64,000 nt of DNA from Berberis thunbergii (Eukaryota > Streptophyta > Magnoliopsida > Ranunculales > Berberidaceae): the NCBI GenBank assembly GCA_003290165.1, contig QNQO01002047.1, positions 1 to 64,000 on the forward strand, in the 5' to 3' direction. The notes beneath the pieces are model-generated. The model saw only the letters and a list, made by a program, of their open reading frames with translations. It was not told where the DNA came from and made no database searches. Shown here one piece after another: positions 46,625 through 56,480 of this stretch. Every line of letters begins with the position of its first letter. Position 1 is the first letter of the stretch. The position numbers and the translations under genes were made by a program.

Positions 46625-47192
46625 GTGTTTATGCTTTCTCACTCTGAAGGTCCTTGGAAGAAGAAGAATCTTCATGAAATGGGAATTGTCACACAATGCA
46701 TTTCTCCAACAAAAATCAACGACCAGTACCTCACAAATGTACTTCTGAAGATAAATTCCAAGGTAAAACTCTACTAGAAAGGATTTTTTTCCTAGATTAT
46801 TTTCTTTGTTTCACATCTTTGCCCTGCTATAATGGAACCTTTTCTTATTCATTCCAGCTTGGAGGCATTAATTCGTTGTTATCAATTGAGCGTGTTCCAA
46901 GTATTCCACTCTTAAGCGAAAATCCAACTATGATAATGGGAATGGACGTGTCTCATGGGTCACCTGGTCAATCAGACGTCCCATCTGTGGCTGCGGTAGT
47001 CTCACTATACTTATTCTAATGATTGACTTATGTTTGTACAATTGTACAATGACATTTTGGGAGCTTATTTGGAAATCTCTTTGTCCAATCTCAGGTTGTT
47101 GGTTCTCGAGAATGGCCACTGATCTCAAGGTACAGGGCAGCTGTACGAACACAGTCACCAAAGCTGGAGATGATTGATTCATTGTACAATTT
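46625..47192 (+). pseudogene. Captured Argonaute exons (AGO4/AGO6 clade, start of PIWI)
   Basis: Three exons with good borders: 46,625-46,762 (HEMGIVTQCISPTKINDQYL, TNVLLKINSK), 46,858-46,995 (LGGINSLLSIERVPSIPLL, MGMDVSHGSPGQSDVPSVAA) and 47,095-47,192 (GSREWPLISRYRAAVRTQSP, KLEMIDSLYN). The text is typical of the AGO4/6/9 clade, whose members bind 24-nt siRNAs in RNA-directed DNA methylation. MDVSHG contains the first Asp of the slicer triad. The other catalytic residues and the MID, PAZ and N domains are absent. Three consecutive exons with introns show capture from genomic DNA. Confidence 0.88.
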
Positions 47193-47439
47193 TGTATGGG
47201 TGGTACTTCTACTGTTCTTAGCTGTCCTCAACTTGATTTTTCTACCGTTAGTACAATTGTTGATGAATTGCTCTATGAAATCTTCAAAGTAATATCCCAC
47301 TGACAATGACGACTAATTCCAGTTCTTCTTGATTCAATTTTGGTTATCATGCAGTCAAGAGGAAACTACTAACTCCAGTTCTTGTTATTCCTTCTTTAAG
47401 ATATCTGTTCATACTACTGCTGTTACAAATTCTTTGCAG

Positions 47440-47487
47440 GTTAAGTACCTATTGAAGAACCCGGTTGAGTATGATGTCAGTTACCAG
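47440..47487 (+). pseudogene. Captured small exon of unknown gene
   Basis: Between TTTGCAG and GTATTT the frame VKYLLKNPVEYDVSYQ is open. The source gene was not recognised. Confidence 0.35.
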
Positions 47488-47970
47488 GTATTTCGCGCAA
47501 TCCAACATCTAAAGAATACCATTCTAGCTAACGTATAATTCCAAAGCTCATATTCCTTCTTGGATATGATCCACAGGCATCCGCTCAGCCATTCTTCGTT
47601 TTGGGTCTTTTGGTGACAGCTTTAGCAATGAGTCATTGATCCTTTGCTCATGGCCAAAGTGCCCCAACTTATTATATGATAGGTACTTTTTAAGTTATTT
47701 CCAAATGCATTGAAATTATTTCAACTTAAGTATGGATTTCTTAGTTATTGTCTAACCATTATCCTAACTATATAGGGGGCATACGTACGTGCAATGTACT
47801 ACACATGTTTCTTATGCAATAATAATACTGATTAGATTGTTAAGTTAAATGCACTACTTATTGAAACATTTCCAAGCACGGATTATTTTCAAGGCAACAG
47901 CGTGCATGCTATTAGGCTTCACAACACTTAAGAAGACTGAAAAAACTAAAAATATGATCTATCTTTGCAG

Positions 47971-48385
47971 GTTTCGACAAGCGGAATGACTGCTAGTCTC
48001 TTACTTGTTTCAGTATCATTTTATTTGAAGGTGCATCATGCTGTGGCACTTGGGAAATCTTCTTTTGAATAATAAATGCATATTGCTAAGTTAGTATCTA
48101 TAGTGGATGGAGTAGGAAACATTTTGTTGTTTTATGTTTGGAGTTTTTTCCCCCCTCTAATGCTTTTGTTTCTTTCAAATCATTAGGAGTTTGTAGTGCC
48201 GGATTCTCATTTCTACAATGTCTTAAGCATATTGTCATTAGTTGGACTTGTGGTATGTTTTGCTGCTCATTTAATTGTTTCTGTTAATAATGTTATTTGA
48301 GTTTGTTTGACAAAAGTTCTTTCAGGTCCTTGTTCTTTCCTTCTCTCTTGGACTAGGAGCTATTCCATGGATTATAATGTCCGAG
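47971..48385 (+). pseudogene. Captured exons of ERD6-like sugar transporter
   Basis: Three exons: 47,971-48,030 (TSGMTASLLLVSVSFYLK), 48,187-48,252 (EFVVPDSHFYNVLSILSLVG) and 48,326-48,385 (LVLSFSLGLGAIPWIIMSE). They correspond to the last third of an ERD6-like monosaccharide transporter of the major facilitator superfamily, around transmembrane segments 8-10 and the GLGAIPWIIMSE loop. All three have GT/AG borders and the same phase. Confidence 0.85.
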
Positions 48386-48434
48386 GTATGCGTGTTATTT
48401 GCTGCAAGTTTCATTATTATAATGAATTTTTCAG

Positions 48435-48881
48435 TGACCTCCATCACCGTTCATCCAAGCTCATGACTTTTGTTGAAGAGAATCAGGTGGAAAAATCACG
48501 GCAGCTGGCGTCTTTGAAGAGAACATTTCAGGTCATAGCTGATTGACATCATCTGTGTGTGATTTTAACCTTAGGACTTAAAGAGAAACTAACTAAATCT
48601 AGTTTTACATGTGCAGGAAGAGTCTTCCAGAGAGGAGAAAGTGGCCCTTGAAAAGATTGCCTTCATATTAGGAACTTTAACATCTAACAGAACAGCTATG
48701 GTCAACCACAAACCTTTTGATCATGCTTGGTTTCATAACCATGATAAAGTTATGGTCATTAACATTTCTCATCTGTTTATGATCAGGTCTCAAAGGTGTT
48801 GAACAACATGAATGAGCAAGAGATCGAAACAAAGGGAAGGCTACAGCAAGAAATGCTTGATATGCAAAAAGTTGCATATGA
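48435..48881 (+). pseudogene. Captured kinesin-like coiled-coil exons
   Basis: Exons at 48,435-48,531 (DLHHRSSKLMTFVEENQVEK), 48,617-48,700 (EESSREEKVALEKIAFILG, TLTSNRTAM) and 48,787-48,881 (SKVLNNMNEQEIETKGRLQQ). The heptad-rich, charged sequence resembles the tail of plant kinesins, possibly kinesin-5 or a relative. No motor domain is present. The donor after 48,700 (GTCAAC) is weak. Family assignment is moderate. Confidence 0.55.
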
Positions 48882-48897
48882 CATGTTACTAATGCAG

Positions 48898-49363
48898 AGC
48901 TTAATGCAGCGCCGATCAGGAAAAGTTGTAAGTAGCATTATCCGATATGCTGATGTCAAACATGTAAATAGTCCACAAATGGGTTCAATGCCTAGTTGGC
49001 TGCAGGATACAGTGAAGAATGCACCTGTTTCAGTTGGAGCACCTGTTTCTAGCACCTATTGGGATATGCTCTGTTCAGTGCATTCTCCTGCTGTAGTAGT
49101 AAGTGAATTCATTTTATTCTCCCAATTCTTGGTCTCACTGTATTTAAGGTAGGATGTATAGAATGACACATTGTAATTCAACCATAGTAATTCAAATTCA
49201 TTGTAATTCAAGTTCATAAATTTGTGGTGATTTCAGTTTTGCTATATTAATGTAGATAAATCTGAATGGTGTATTGTTTATGAGCAGGAAGTACTTGGAG
49301 GAGCCTTGCCTTTGGGTGGAATCAAACACAACTACACTCAGTATACTGACTTCTCATGCTGAA
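48898..49363 (+). pseudogene. Captured exons of unknown gene
   Basis: The frame continues past the kinesin part as VVSSIIRYADVKHVNSPQMG, SMPSWLQDTVKNAPVSVG and APVSSTYWDML, and a second piece after an intron reads EVLGGALPLGGIKHNYTQY with a stop soon after. Source not recognised. The switch from kinesin to this text inside one open frame suggests a capture junction near 48,885-48,900. Confidence 0.4.
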
Positions 49364-49953
49364 ATATGAATGGGTTTTATTCTAATCATCTCGTTGCTCT
49401 CGTAAGTTTTCGCTATTGTTTATTTGTCTACTGCCTGCTAACTTAAAGATCCACTAATAATCTAACTCTCCTGGTTCAGATGGCAACGCAACATAATTCA
49501 AACATTCATGTATTGGCAGGTATGATTCTCGGCTATTCTCAGTTAGGAAATTTCATCTTGTATCACAGTACCCGCTTCTTAGATTTTCATAGTATCAAAA
49601 TGGACAAGAGCCAAGGTCAATGTCTGGATACTCCAGTTTATTGAGTCCAAATAACAGGTTGTTTGGCTTGTGCTTTATTTTATGAGGACCAATTCTTGTG
49701 TCTATATGTGTGTTGGTTCTCTGCTAGCCATGGAGAGTTTAATTGTTTTCGTAAAACTCACATGGTGCCATATATAGATCTGTGTAAACACAATGTCTAC
49801 TGAATAAGATCAGTTACAAGTGCCATTCTTGTATCATTGCTTGCTGCATATGATCTGATTTTTCATTTAGTTGATATGTCTTTTTTTTTGTGCTTTGCCA
49901 ACAACAATGTAAAGAAAACTCTTGGAGACATTTATGTTGCTCTTGTCAAGTGA

Positions 49954-50041
49954 AAACAAACTTGGTAATATGATTCAAGCAGAATCTGATCCCCAGAAGA
50001 GGGATGAATATCTGCAAAGGTTGATGGAACTCCCAAATCAG
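49954..50041 (+). pseudogene. Captured exportin-1 (XPO1/CRM1) exon
   Basis: One exon reads GNMIQAESDPQKRDEYLQRL then MELPNQ before GTAAAT. This string is characteristic of plant exportin-1, the nuclear export receptor for leucine-rich signals, from its C-terminal HEAT-repeat half. Only this exon is present; upstream sequence differs (SENKL instead of the family text), so its left edge is a capture junction. Confidence 0.85.
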
Positions 50042-50329
50042 GTAAATTCTCCACTTGTACATATTTTAGGTGGTGAAGTTGAAAGTCAAAACTCTTAGGA
50101 TTTTTTATATACTGAATTCGTGCCTGGATCACTTTGTGCTATACTTCTAGGATTTTTACTTAGCATAATAGTTGGTTTATACTTAGCATAATAGTTTGAC
50201 ACTAGTTGGTTCACAAATTAAACCATAAAGAGCTCATATGGATGAAACATCAATCAGTCTGATATTTCTAGGACTGCTTAGTTTTACTTGAATGAATTAA
50301 TCTACTTTAAGCTATGTTTAGTTTGCTGA

Positions 50330-50432
50330 GGCACGTACTTTGCTGAGGCACGTACTTTGCTGCCCAAGTGCTACCCACATAATGGAGGTCGAATCTTCCT
50401 TGATGGCTGTTTCATGCGGTCACAGAATTTTG
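50330..50432 (+). pseudogene. Captured DUF26 (Gnk2) receptor-kinase fragment
   Basis: The frame reads FAEARTLLPKCYPHNGGRIF then LDGCFMRSQNF, matching the second half of a DUF26 extracellular domain of cysteine-rich receptor-like kinases (CRK). A tandem repetition AGGCACGTACTTTGCTG lies at its left edge (50,330-50,361). It runs without a stop into a protein-kinase text. Confidence 0.7.
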
Positions 50433-50598
50433 GACTAAGCAAAATCTGGTGTGCTAAGGTAGGAACTCATGAAAGCATGGAAGTCTTTTTTTGATGTTTC
50501 TCATTTGGCAGATGGCTACATGGCGTCTGAGGTTTATCATCGAGAAACATACAGAAAGAGTATTGATGTCTTTTCATTTGCTGTAATAGTACACGAGG
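50427..50598 (+). pseudogene. Captured protein kinase fragment (ILK/ankyrin-kinase type)
   Basis: NFGLSKIW replaces the DFG activation segment start. After an intron (acceptor TTGGCAG at 50,504-50,510) the exon reads GYMASEVYHRETYRKSIDVF and SFAVIVHE, the APE-to-subdomain IX region; APE is here ASE. The text is closest to integrin-linked/VIK-like plant kinases. The join with DUF26 sequence occurs inside an exon. Confidence 0.65.
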
Positions 50599-50715
50599 TA
50601 AAAACCGGTTTGTTTATTTATTTATTTATTTTACCTTTTACAGATAGGATTTTGATTCCATTCAAGGCCCCTTCAGAAACCACTTTTATTTATTTATTCA
50701 AGGCCCCGGGTTTAC

Positions 50716-50797
50716 GTGCTTGAGCGTAAGAGTCATCCATCAGCGCAGTCCTCATCTGAGGTAGCTTGTATTATCTGCATGGAGGATATTAGCCTGT
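50716..50797 (+). pseudogene. Captured start of a RING-type domain
   Basis: SHPSAQSSSEVACIICMEDI holds C-x2-C, the first metal-ligand pair of a RING finger (CIICMED). The rest of the RING is absent. The source E3 ligase was not identified. Confidence 0.5.
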
Positions 50798-51297
50798 AAG
50801 TAATCTTAATTTATCTCATTCACAGATGGATTTCATGAAGGTTTTTTTTTCTTCCAATTAGAGAATACTTTTGCATTTTAAGATGGCTGATTGTACACTT
50901 TATCCCTTCTTTTGTTTTGGTTCGTGTGATCCCTTCTTTTAAGGTCTTACTGTGGTTTTCCCTTTCCTACTTTGGTTTTGGGTCCTGTGATCCCTTCCTT
51001 AAGGTTGATTTTACCATTGATCAAGTGATTGCAAGACCTGGATGGGGCAGTTTCTGGGCAAGAAGTAAGGAATCTATGAATTAAAAGTTGGAATGCTCTT
51101 GTTGTATCTTAGATATAGAGATTGTGTTAATTGCATGATTTTACAATAATTAATCTTATCGAATCCTTAAGACTTCTAAATTAGGTTTGTTTATCTCATC
51201 ACCATTAATTTTAAAATTTCCAATTGTAGATATACTTTAAGTGTATAATTCTCTGGCAACATTGTTTGATTCATCAAAGTTTCGATGCCGGTTGCAG

Positions 51298-52110
51298 GTA
51301 CATATATCTTGGGCTATTTGACAGTGAAGTTGAAGCTGCAAAGTTCTACCAATCATCAATCTTACTATTCGATTATGAGTTCTTTTTTTTTTGTTGCCTT
51401 AATTAGAGTTATACTAACTAATAATACCTTTCTCTTTTTATATGTAAATCAGGGCTTACGACAAAGCAGCTATCAAATGCAATGGTAAAGAGGCAGTCAC
51501 CAATTTCGAACCGAGCACATACGAGGGGGAACTAGCTGTTGAACCTGATAATGGAGGTATTAGTGATTTATTAGATGATGTTTTATGTTGTTATTTCTAA
51601 GCTTTATCGACATGTTGTCAATTTAACTGATCAATAATGGGGTTCTTAATTTGGTAGGTACTGATGGTAATATTGACCTGCAATTGGGGGTTTCAATGCT
51701 TTCTATTTCAGATGGTTCGAAAGTGACCGAAAATGTGGGTCATCCCGGCCCGTACGAGATGGCTGATCCAAGGCGAGCAAGGGTGATATTCAAATTTTCT
51801 TTTCATTTATATTTCTTCTATTTTTGTTTAGATACATTAATTTCTACATATCTATCTCCCATTGATAATCTGTGGAAATTGTGTTGTAGTTCCTATCTCT
51901 CTTGCTTCTATATAATTAAATTGACACAGGGTTTTCTGCGTTATTGTCGACGCTAATAACAGTCTATGCTGTCTCTTGTGCTTTCCCAGGCTCCAGCTAC
52001 AGTTAATGGTGTTCCTTCACCTGGCCTACCAATGGCATCTGAGCACCCTCCCATGTGGAGTGGTGCATATCCCAGTTTCTTTCCCAATTACCCCATTCTT
52101 AGTTCGCAAG
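51298..52110 (+). pseudogene. Captured AP2/TOE-like transcription factor exons
   Basis: Exons at 51,298-51,345 (YIYLGLFDSEVEAAK), 51,453-51,556 ([34 protein letters not shown]), 51,659-51,783 (DLQLGVSMLS, ENVGHPGPYEMADPRR) and 51,990-52,110 (SPGLPMASEHPPMWSGAYPS, FFPNYPI). They match the end of the second AP2 DNA-binding repeat and the downstream region of TARGET OF EAT/AP2-clade factors. DLQLG lies where this clade has an EAR-type DLNLG repressor motif. The first AP2 repeat and the miR172 target region were not seen. Confidence 0.85.
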
Positions 52111-52375
52111 GTGTTTACGCAGATATTCTCATTCGTTAATGTTCAGCTATTCATTGTAATCTGTTCTTGAATCTCCAATACATCAAATTGTAACATAATT
52201 TATTGTAATGAAATAGACTATTGATTCAGTAATTCTATTCCTATTACCATTTCGCAGCCTTCTTTTGCGTCGCAAGTGTTGTTCATTCAGCAATAGTCAT
52301 GGTGGTTGCCATTTTGAGTTCTGCATTCGTGCTGAATTATACTTACCCATAAGATGCAATTAAAAGTCATTTGAT

Positions 52376-52378
<3 letters not shown>

Positions 52379-52409
<31 letters not shown>
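52379..52409 (+). repeat. Poly-A tract of about 31 A
   Basis: It separates the last captured sequence (a 3'-UTR-like stretch, 52,110-52,378) from the right subterminal array. The exons before it keep introns, so simple mRNA retrocopying does not explain it. Confidence 0.9.
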
Positions 52410-52411
<2 letters not shown>

Positions 52412-52412
52412 A

Positions 52413-52700
52413 TTCACGGCTTAAAACCGTGGCTAAAAGTTTAGCAACGGTTTTAAGCCGTGGCAAGTCTGGCCACGGTTTTAAGCCGTTGCTAAACTTG
52501 CCACGGCTTAAAACCGTTGCTAAACTTTTAGCAACGGTTTTTAACCGTGGCTAAAGCATCAACCGTCCTGAATATAAAACCGTTGCAAAAATTTTAGCAA
52601 CGGTTTATAGCCGTTACAAAAGATTTCGCGACGCCCCTGTAGTCCACGGCTCTTAGCCGTGGCAATGGCTTACGCCCACGGTATAGAACCGTTGCTAATG
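52413..52700. repeat. Right subterminal repeat array of the CACTA element
   Basis: About a dozen copies of units such as CCACGGTTTTAAGCCGTTGC and GCAACGGTTTTAAGCCGTGG in both orientations, many self-complementary. Confidence 0.88.
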
Positions 52701-52718
52701 GGGGTTTTTGGTGTAGTG

Positions 52719-55713
52719 ACATCCTCCACCACAGTTGCAAAATATGGGTCAATAGTCAATAATTCACAGAAAGAATCAAAACCAAGTACCTTGGTGCGCA
52801 TAGTGGTGATTAAAGAAGACTGACGACTAAGAGAATCAGCCACGCGATTCTGCACACCGGCCTTGTGCTTGAGGACAAACGTAAATTCCTGCAAATATGT
52901 AGCCCACTTGCCATGTCGAAAGGAGAGTTTATCTTGACTATTAATATGCTTTAATGAATCATGATCAGAATATAAGACAAACTCGTTGTGTATCAAATAA
53001 TGGCGCCAATGCTTCAATGCTTGGACTATTGAATAAAATTCCACATCATAAGTGCTGTAATTCAGTTTTGCTCCATGTAACTTCTCACTGAAAAAGGCAA
53101 CTGGCTTGCCATGTTGACTTAAGACCGCGCCAATACCCACTTTGGAGGCATCGCAATGTAACTCGAACGGTTGAGAAAAATCAGGCAAAATAAGGATTGA
53201 CGATGAAATTAGCTTATCCTTGATCAAGCAAAAGGCTGCGTCTACTGTCGCAGACCATGAGAACTGTCCAGCCTTCATACAATCGGTGATAGGTGCCATA
53301 ATGGTGCTGAAATGAGGGATGAATCGGCGATACAAAAACGCTAGCCCGTGAAAGCTCTGCACCTCATGCAGGTTGGAAGGCGTTGACCACTGCCTGATTG
53401 CTTCCACTTTTGACTCATCCATGGAAATTCCATCCTTGGAAACCACGTACCCAAGGAAAAATACGCTATCGATCATGAATGAACACTTGTTGGCTGCTGC
53501 AAACAATCTCTCCCTGCGTAAAACTGAAAGAACGTCTCGAAGATGCTGAATATGTAAGTCGGCATTAGCACTATAAATCAGTATATTGTCAAAATAAACA
53601 ACCACAAATTGACCAATAAAAGGATGCAACACTTGGTTCATGACCCTCATAAAAGTACTCGGGGCATTAGAATGACCAAAAGGCATCACCTGCCATTCGT
53701 ATAGGCCCTCGCGCGTCTTGAAAGCTGTTTTCCATTCGTCTCCCAGGCGAATCCAAATATGATGGTAACCACTCTTAAGATCAATTTTACTGAACACCTT
53801 GGCTCCACATAGCTGATCCCAGAAGTCATCCAACCGAGGAATAGGAAAACGATATTTGACTGTAATCTTATTTATGGCTCTACTATCGACACACATTTGC
53901 CAACTACCATCTTTTTTTGGCGTGAGCAGTGCAGGTACTGCGCATGGACTAAGACTCTCCCGGATGAGACCCTTGGACAAAAGTTCTTCTACCTGGCGAC
54001 GAAGTTCCTCGTGTTCTTTCGGGCTCATATGGTAGTGTGGTCGATTAGGAAGGTTTGAGCGTGGCACCAAGTAAATCTGGTGTTGTATATCCCTGACAGA
54101 TGGTAACCCTTGCGGTAGGTCACTAGGAAACACATCTTGGTACTCTTTAATAAGAAGTTGCACAATCTCTGGAATGTCACTGCTAATCTGCTCACTTTTC
54201 CTATTAGTACGAATACCATCCCAGATTCTTCCATTTTACCCACAAATTTATTCATAGATAAGAGATTTGGTCCCTCCCCAACTGGAGGTTTAGGTGCAAT
54301 CTCTTTGCTAGGCATGAGTACAATTTGGGTAGCATCCCAAATGAAACTATACATATTTTTGTAGGGACTGGGATGTTGGATTGTATCCAACTTCAGCTTT
54401 CAGACAACCTCCTCCGCCACCACATTTTCGCAGCTGCCAAAATCAATGACTAGGCGACAAATCTTCCCAGCAATGGTGCACGTAGAATGGAAGATGTGAT
54501 TACGAAGCCACGCATCACCCTCATTCTCCTTTGGTGTGAAACATACTCTTCGTATTACCAATGATTGTCCTTAATCGCCCGATACATACTCCTCTTGTGG
54601 TGGGCCATCACTATTGGTATCAAACACAGGTCCTTGCTTGAAGTTCCCGAACTGATCGTCGTTAAGGTCCTCGCCTTCCACGAACAAGCCCTTGCCTGCC
54701 CGATCACTCTTCCTGCAGTCAGCTACTCGGTGCCCTGGTTCTCCACATTTAAAGCACTAGGTGATAGAGGGCGAGGTTTGGTTGAACTGGCCAGTGACAA
54801 TGAGTTTATTGGCAACACTATGTTGGACTGGAGCTCGGGTTGTGGACTGCGTGTTCACATGATTTTGGCCAATTGAATTGTTGGCAGCACTCCACGGCAG
54901 GTTACCAACCCTCCTACTCAATTGTTTTTCAAGATGTAACGCCCGCTGATGCGCCTCGGAGACTGAGAATGGGTCAAATAAGTTGAGAGTGTCTTGAAAT
55001 TGTTGTCACATCCCTCCAATGTACCGAGATACCAGCTGTTCGTCTGTCTCTGCCAAGTCATTGCGCACTACTAACTGATAGAATTCTGTGGTGTATTCAT
55101 CGGCTGATCTAGCACCTTGTCGGAGGTTTTGAAGACGTTGGTACAATGCCCTTGTTTAGTTATGAGGCAGGAACGCGAAGCGCATATGCTTCTTAAGTTT
55201 TTCCCACGAAACAAGTTTCATTTTTCCACGTCGAGCTCAAGCAAGTTTGTGTTTCTGCCACCAAGAGGTGGCTCTCCCACGTAGCCTTGTTGCTATCAGT
55301 TGAACGCGCTTGCTGTCAGGAACCTCTTTAAAGTCGAGAACCTCCTCGACGGTATTAACCCAATCAAGGAACTCTGATCCGGCTGCAAATTCCATGGAAT
55401 TTGGGTATTTTGACCTTCAATCCGGACTCCCATCGCCTCGAATCACGATTGTGTGAGATTTTCAACCACCGGCCTTTTCCTCCTTGGTCCATGCTCGGCA
55501 AAGGGATTATCAAGGTCGTCACCGACATCTTCCTTCTCCACATAACGTGGGTTTTGGGGTGATTCTGTCGTTGGACAGTCAAGGCATCCACTTGTTGTGA
55601 CAGTGCCTCAAACCGTGCTTCAAATTTTTGTGCCAATCGCGCTATATCATCACATTCGATTACCTCTTCTAGCGGAGCTTCACGAACACCAGGACGTCTT
55701 CCACGCGACATGG
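52719..55713 (-). pseudogene. Gypsy gag-pol of composite 3, right of the CACTA element
   Basis: From ATG near 55,711 downward: gag (frame-broken around 55,230-55,450 with an extra 60 bp also seen at 59,575-59,635), knuckle region near 54,720, protease region with an internal deletion of about 170 bp at 54,360, and an open RT-RNase H frame of 497 codons (54,163-52,670, whose last codons run into the CACTA element). RT keeps [20 protein letters not shown]; the polymerase box is YFDNILIYS, with Asn for the second Asp. RNase H ([18 protein letters not shown]) and tether regions follow. The integrase continues at 43,609. Confidence 0.9.
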
Positions 55714-55730
55714 TGTAGGAAATGACACAG

Positions 55731-56284
55731 ACTTTGATACCAACTAATGTAGGGAACGTTTTTGAGGGATGAATTCAGCTAGGCGACGAACAAAACCTTC
55801 CACTGACTTGTTGATTCTCCAAGAAGAATACCAAGAACAATAGGGAAATAAACGCAGCAAGAGAAATTCACTAGAACTTATCCAGAATTCTTATTATCAA
55901 AAATCTGACTTTCTCCTATTACAATCACCAATTTATAAAGAAAAGAACACTAAACCTACCTAAAACATGACTTTCTAAACTATAGTAAGGTTCATGTTTT
56001 AACCAAAATACTCCGAAGACTCTTTTACTTATTAATAAAGACATCCTAAAAGAAACGGAATTAAAATACTACTAAAACAATTATTAGCAAAGATGCCACT
56101 AAGAGATTTGATGGAATCTGAATTAAAAACAGCAAGTCCCTGCTGGGCCATTGTTAATTATTCCAGACTTTCCTCTTCGCGTGGACTTCTTTTGATCATA
56201 CCATACGAATACTCTATTGCACTTTGTTGCACTGCATCAAATCTAGAGCTGTATCATAGTCTTCAAGAAAGCAACCTATAGTCA
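55731..56284 (-). mobile_element. Gypsy 5' LTR and primer-binding site, composite 3
   Basis: PBS on the minus strand at about 55,731-55,743; LTR from 55,745 to about 56,284, 540 bp. Its inner end begins TAATGTAGGG here, against TGATGTAGGG in composites 1 and 2. Confidence 0.65.
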
Positions 56285-56480
56285 CACTCTCAACCACTGA
56301 GGCAGAGTTCGTGGCCGCAACTGGTTGTGCTAGCCAAACAATTTGGATGAAGAGGGTACTTGAGAAACTGAGTCCGGAGGAAAGCAAGTGTACTACAATT
56401 TTTTGTGATAATAGTTCCACAATTAAACTATCAAAAAATCCTGTGTTACATGGTCGAAGCAAGCACATTGATGTGCGTTT
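56285..56480 (+). pseudogene. Copia-2 RNase H fragment, truncated, composite 3
   Basis: TLSTTEAEFVAATGCASQ through GRSKHIDVRL, then cut off. It joins SINE-flank sequence at a short shared AGTTAATTC, so no LTR follows. Microhomology suggests a deletion. Confidence 0.8.

Larger units (their letters stand above)
43610..52718 (+). mobile_element. Pack-type CACTA (En/Spm) transposon, 9,109 bp, with captured gene fragments
   Basis: The ends are CACTACACCAAAAGGG and TTTTTGGTGTAGTG, perfect inverted repeats over 13 bp. The target duplication is ACA (43,607-43,609; 52,719-52,721), and the unbroken target occurs at 1,592 and 23,261. Both ends carry subterminal arrays of a short palindromic motif, as CACTA elements do for transposase binding. 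No TNP2/TNPD-like transposase was found, so it is non-autonomous. The interior holds exons from at least nine unrelated plant genes, all in plus orientation, many with GT/AG borders intact. Orientation is given by these exons. Confidence 0.93.

Noticed and set aside
52413..52700. CRISPR-like array of short repeats
   Set aside because: The units are in both orientations without regular spacers, end at a CACTA terminus, and this is a plant genome.
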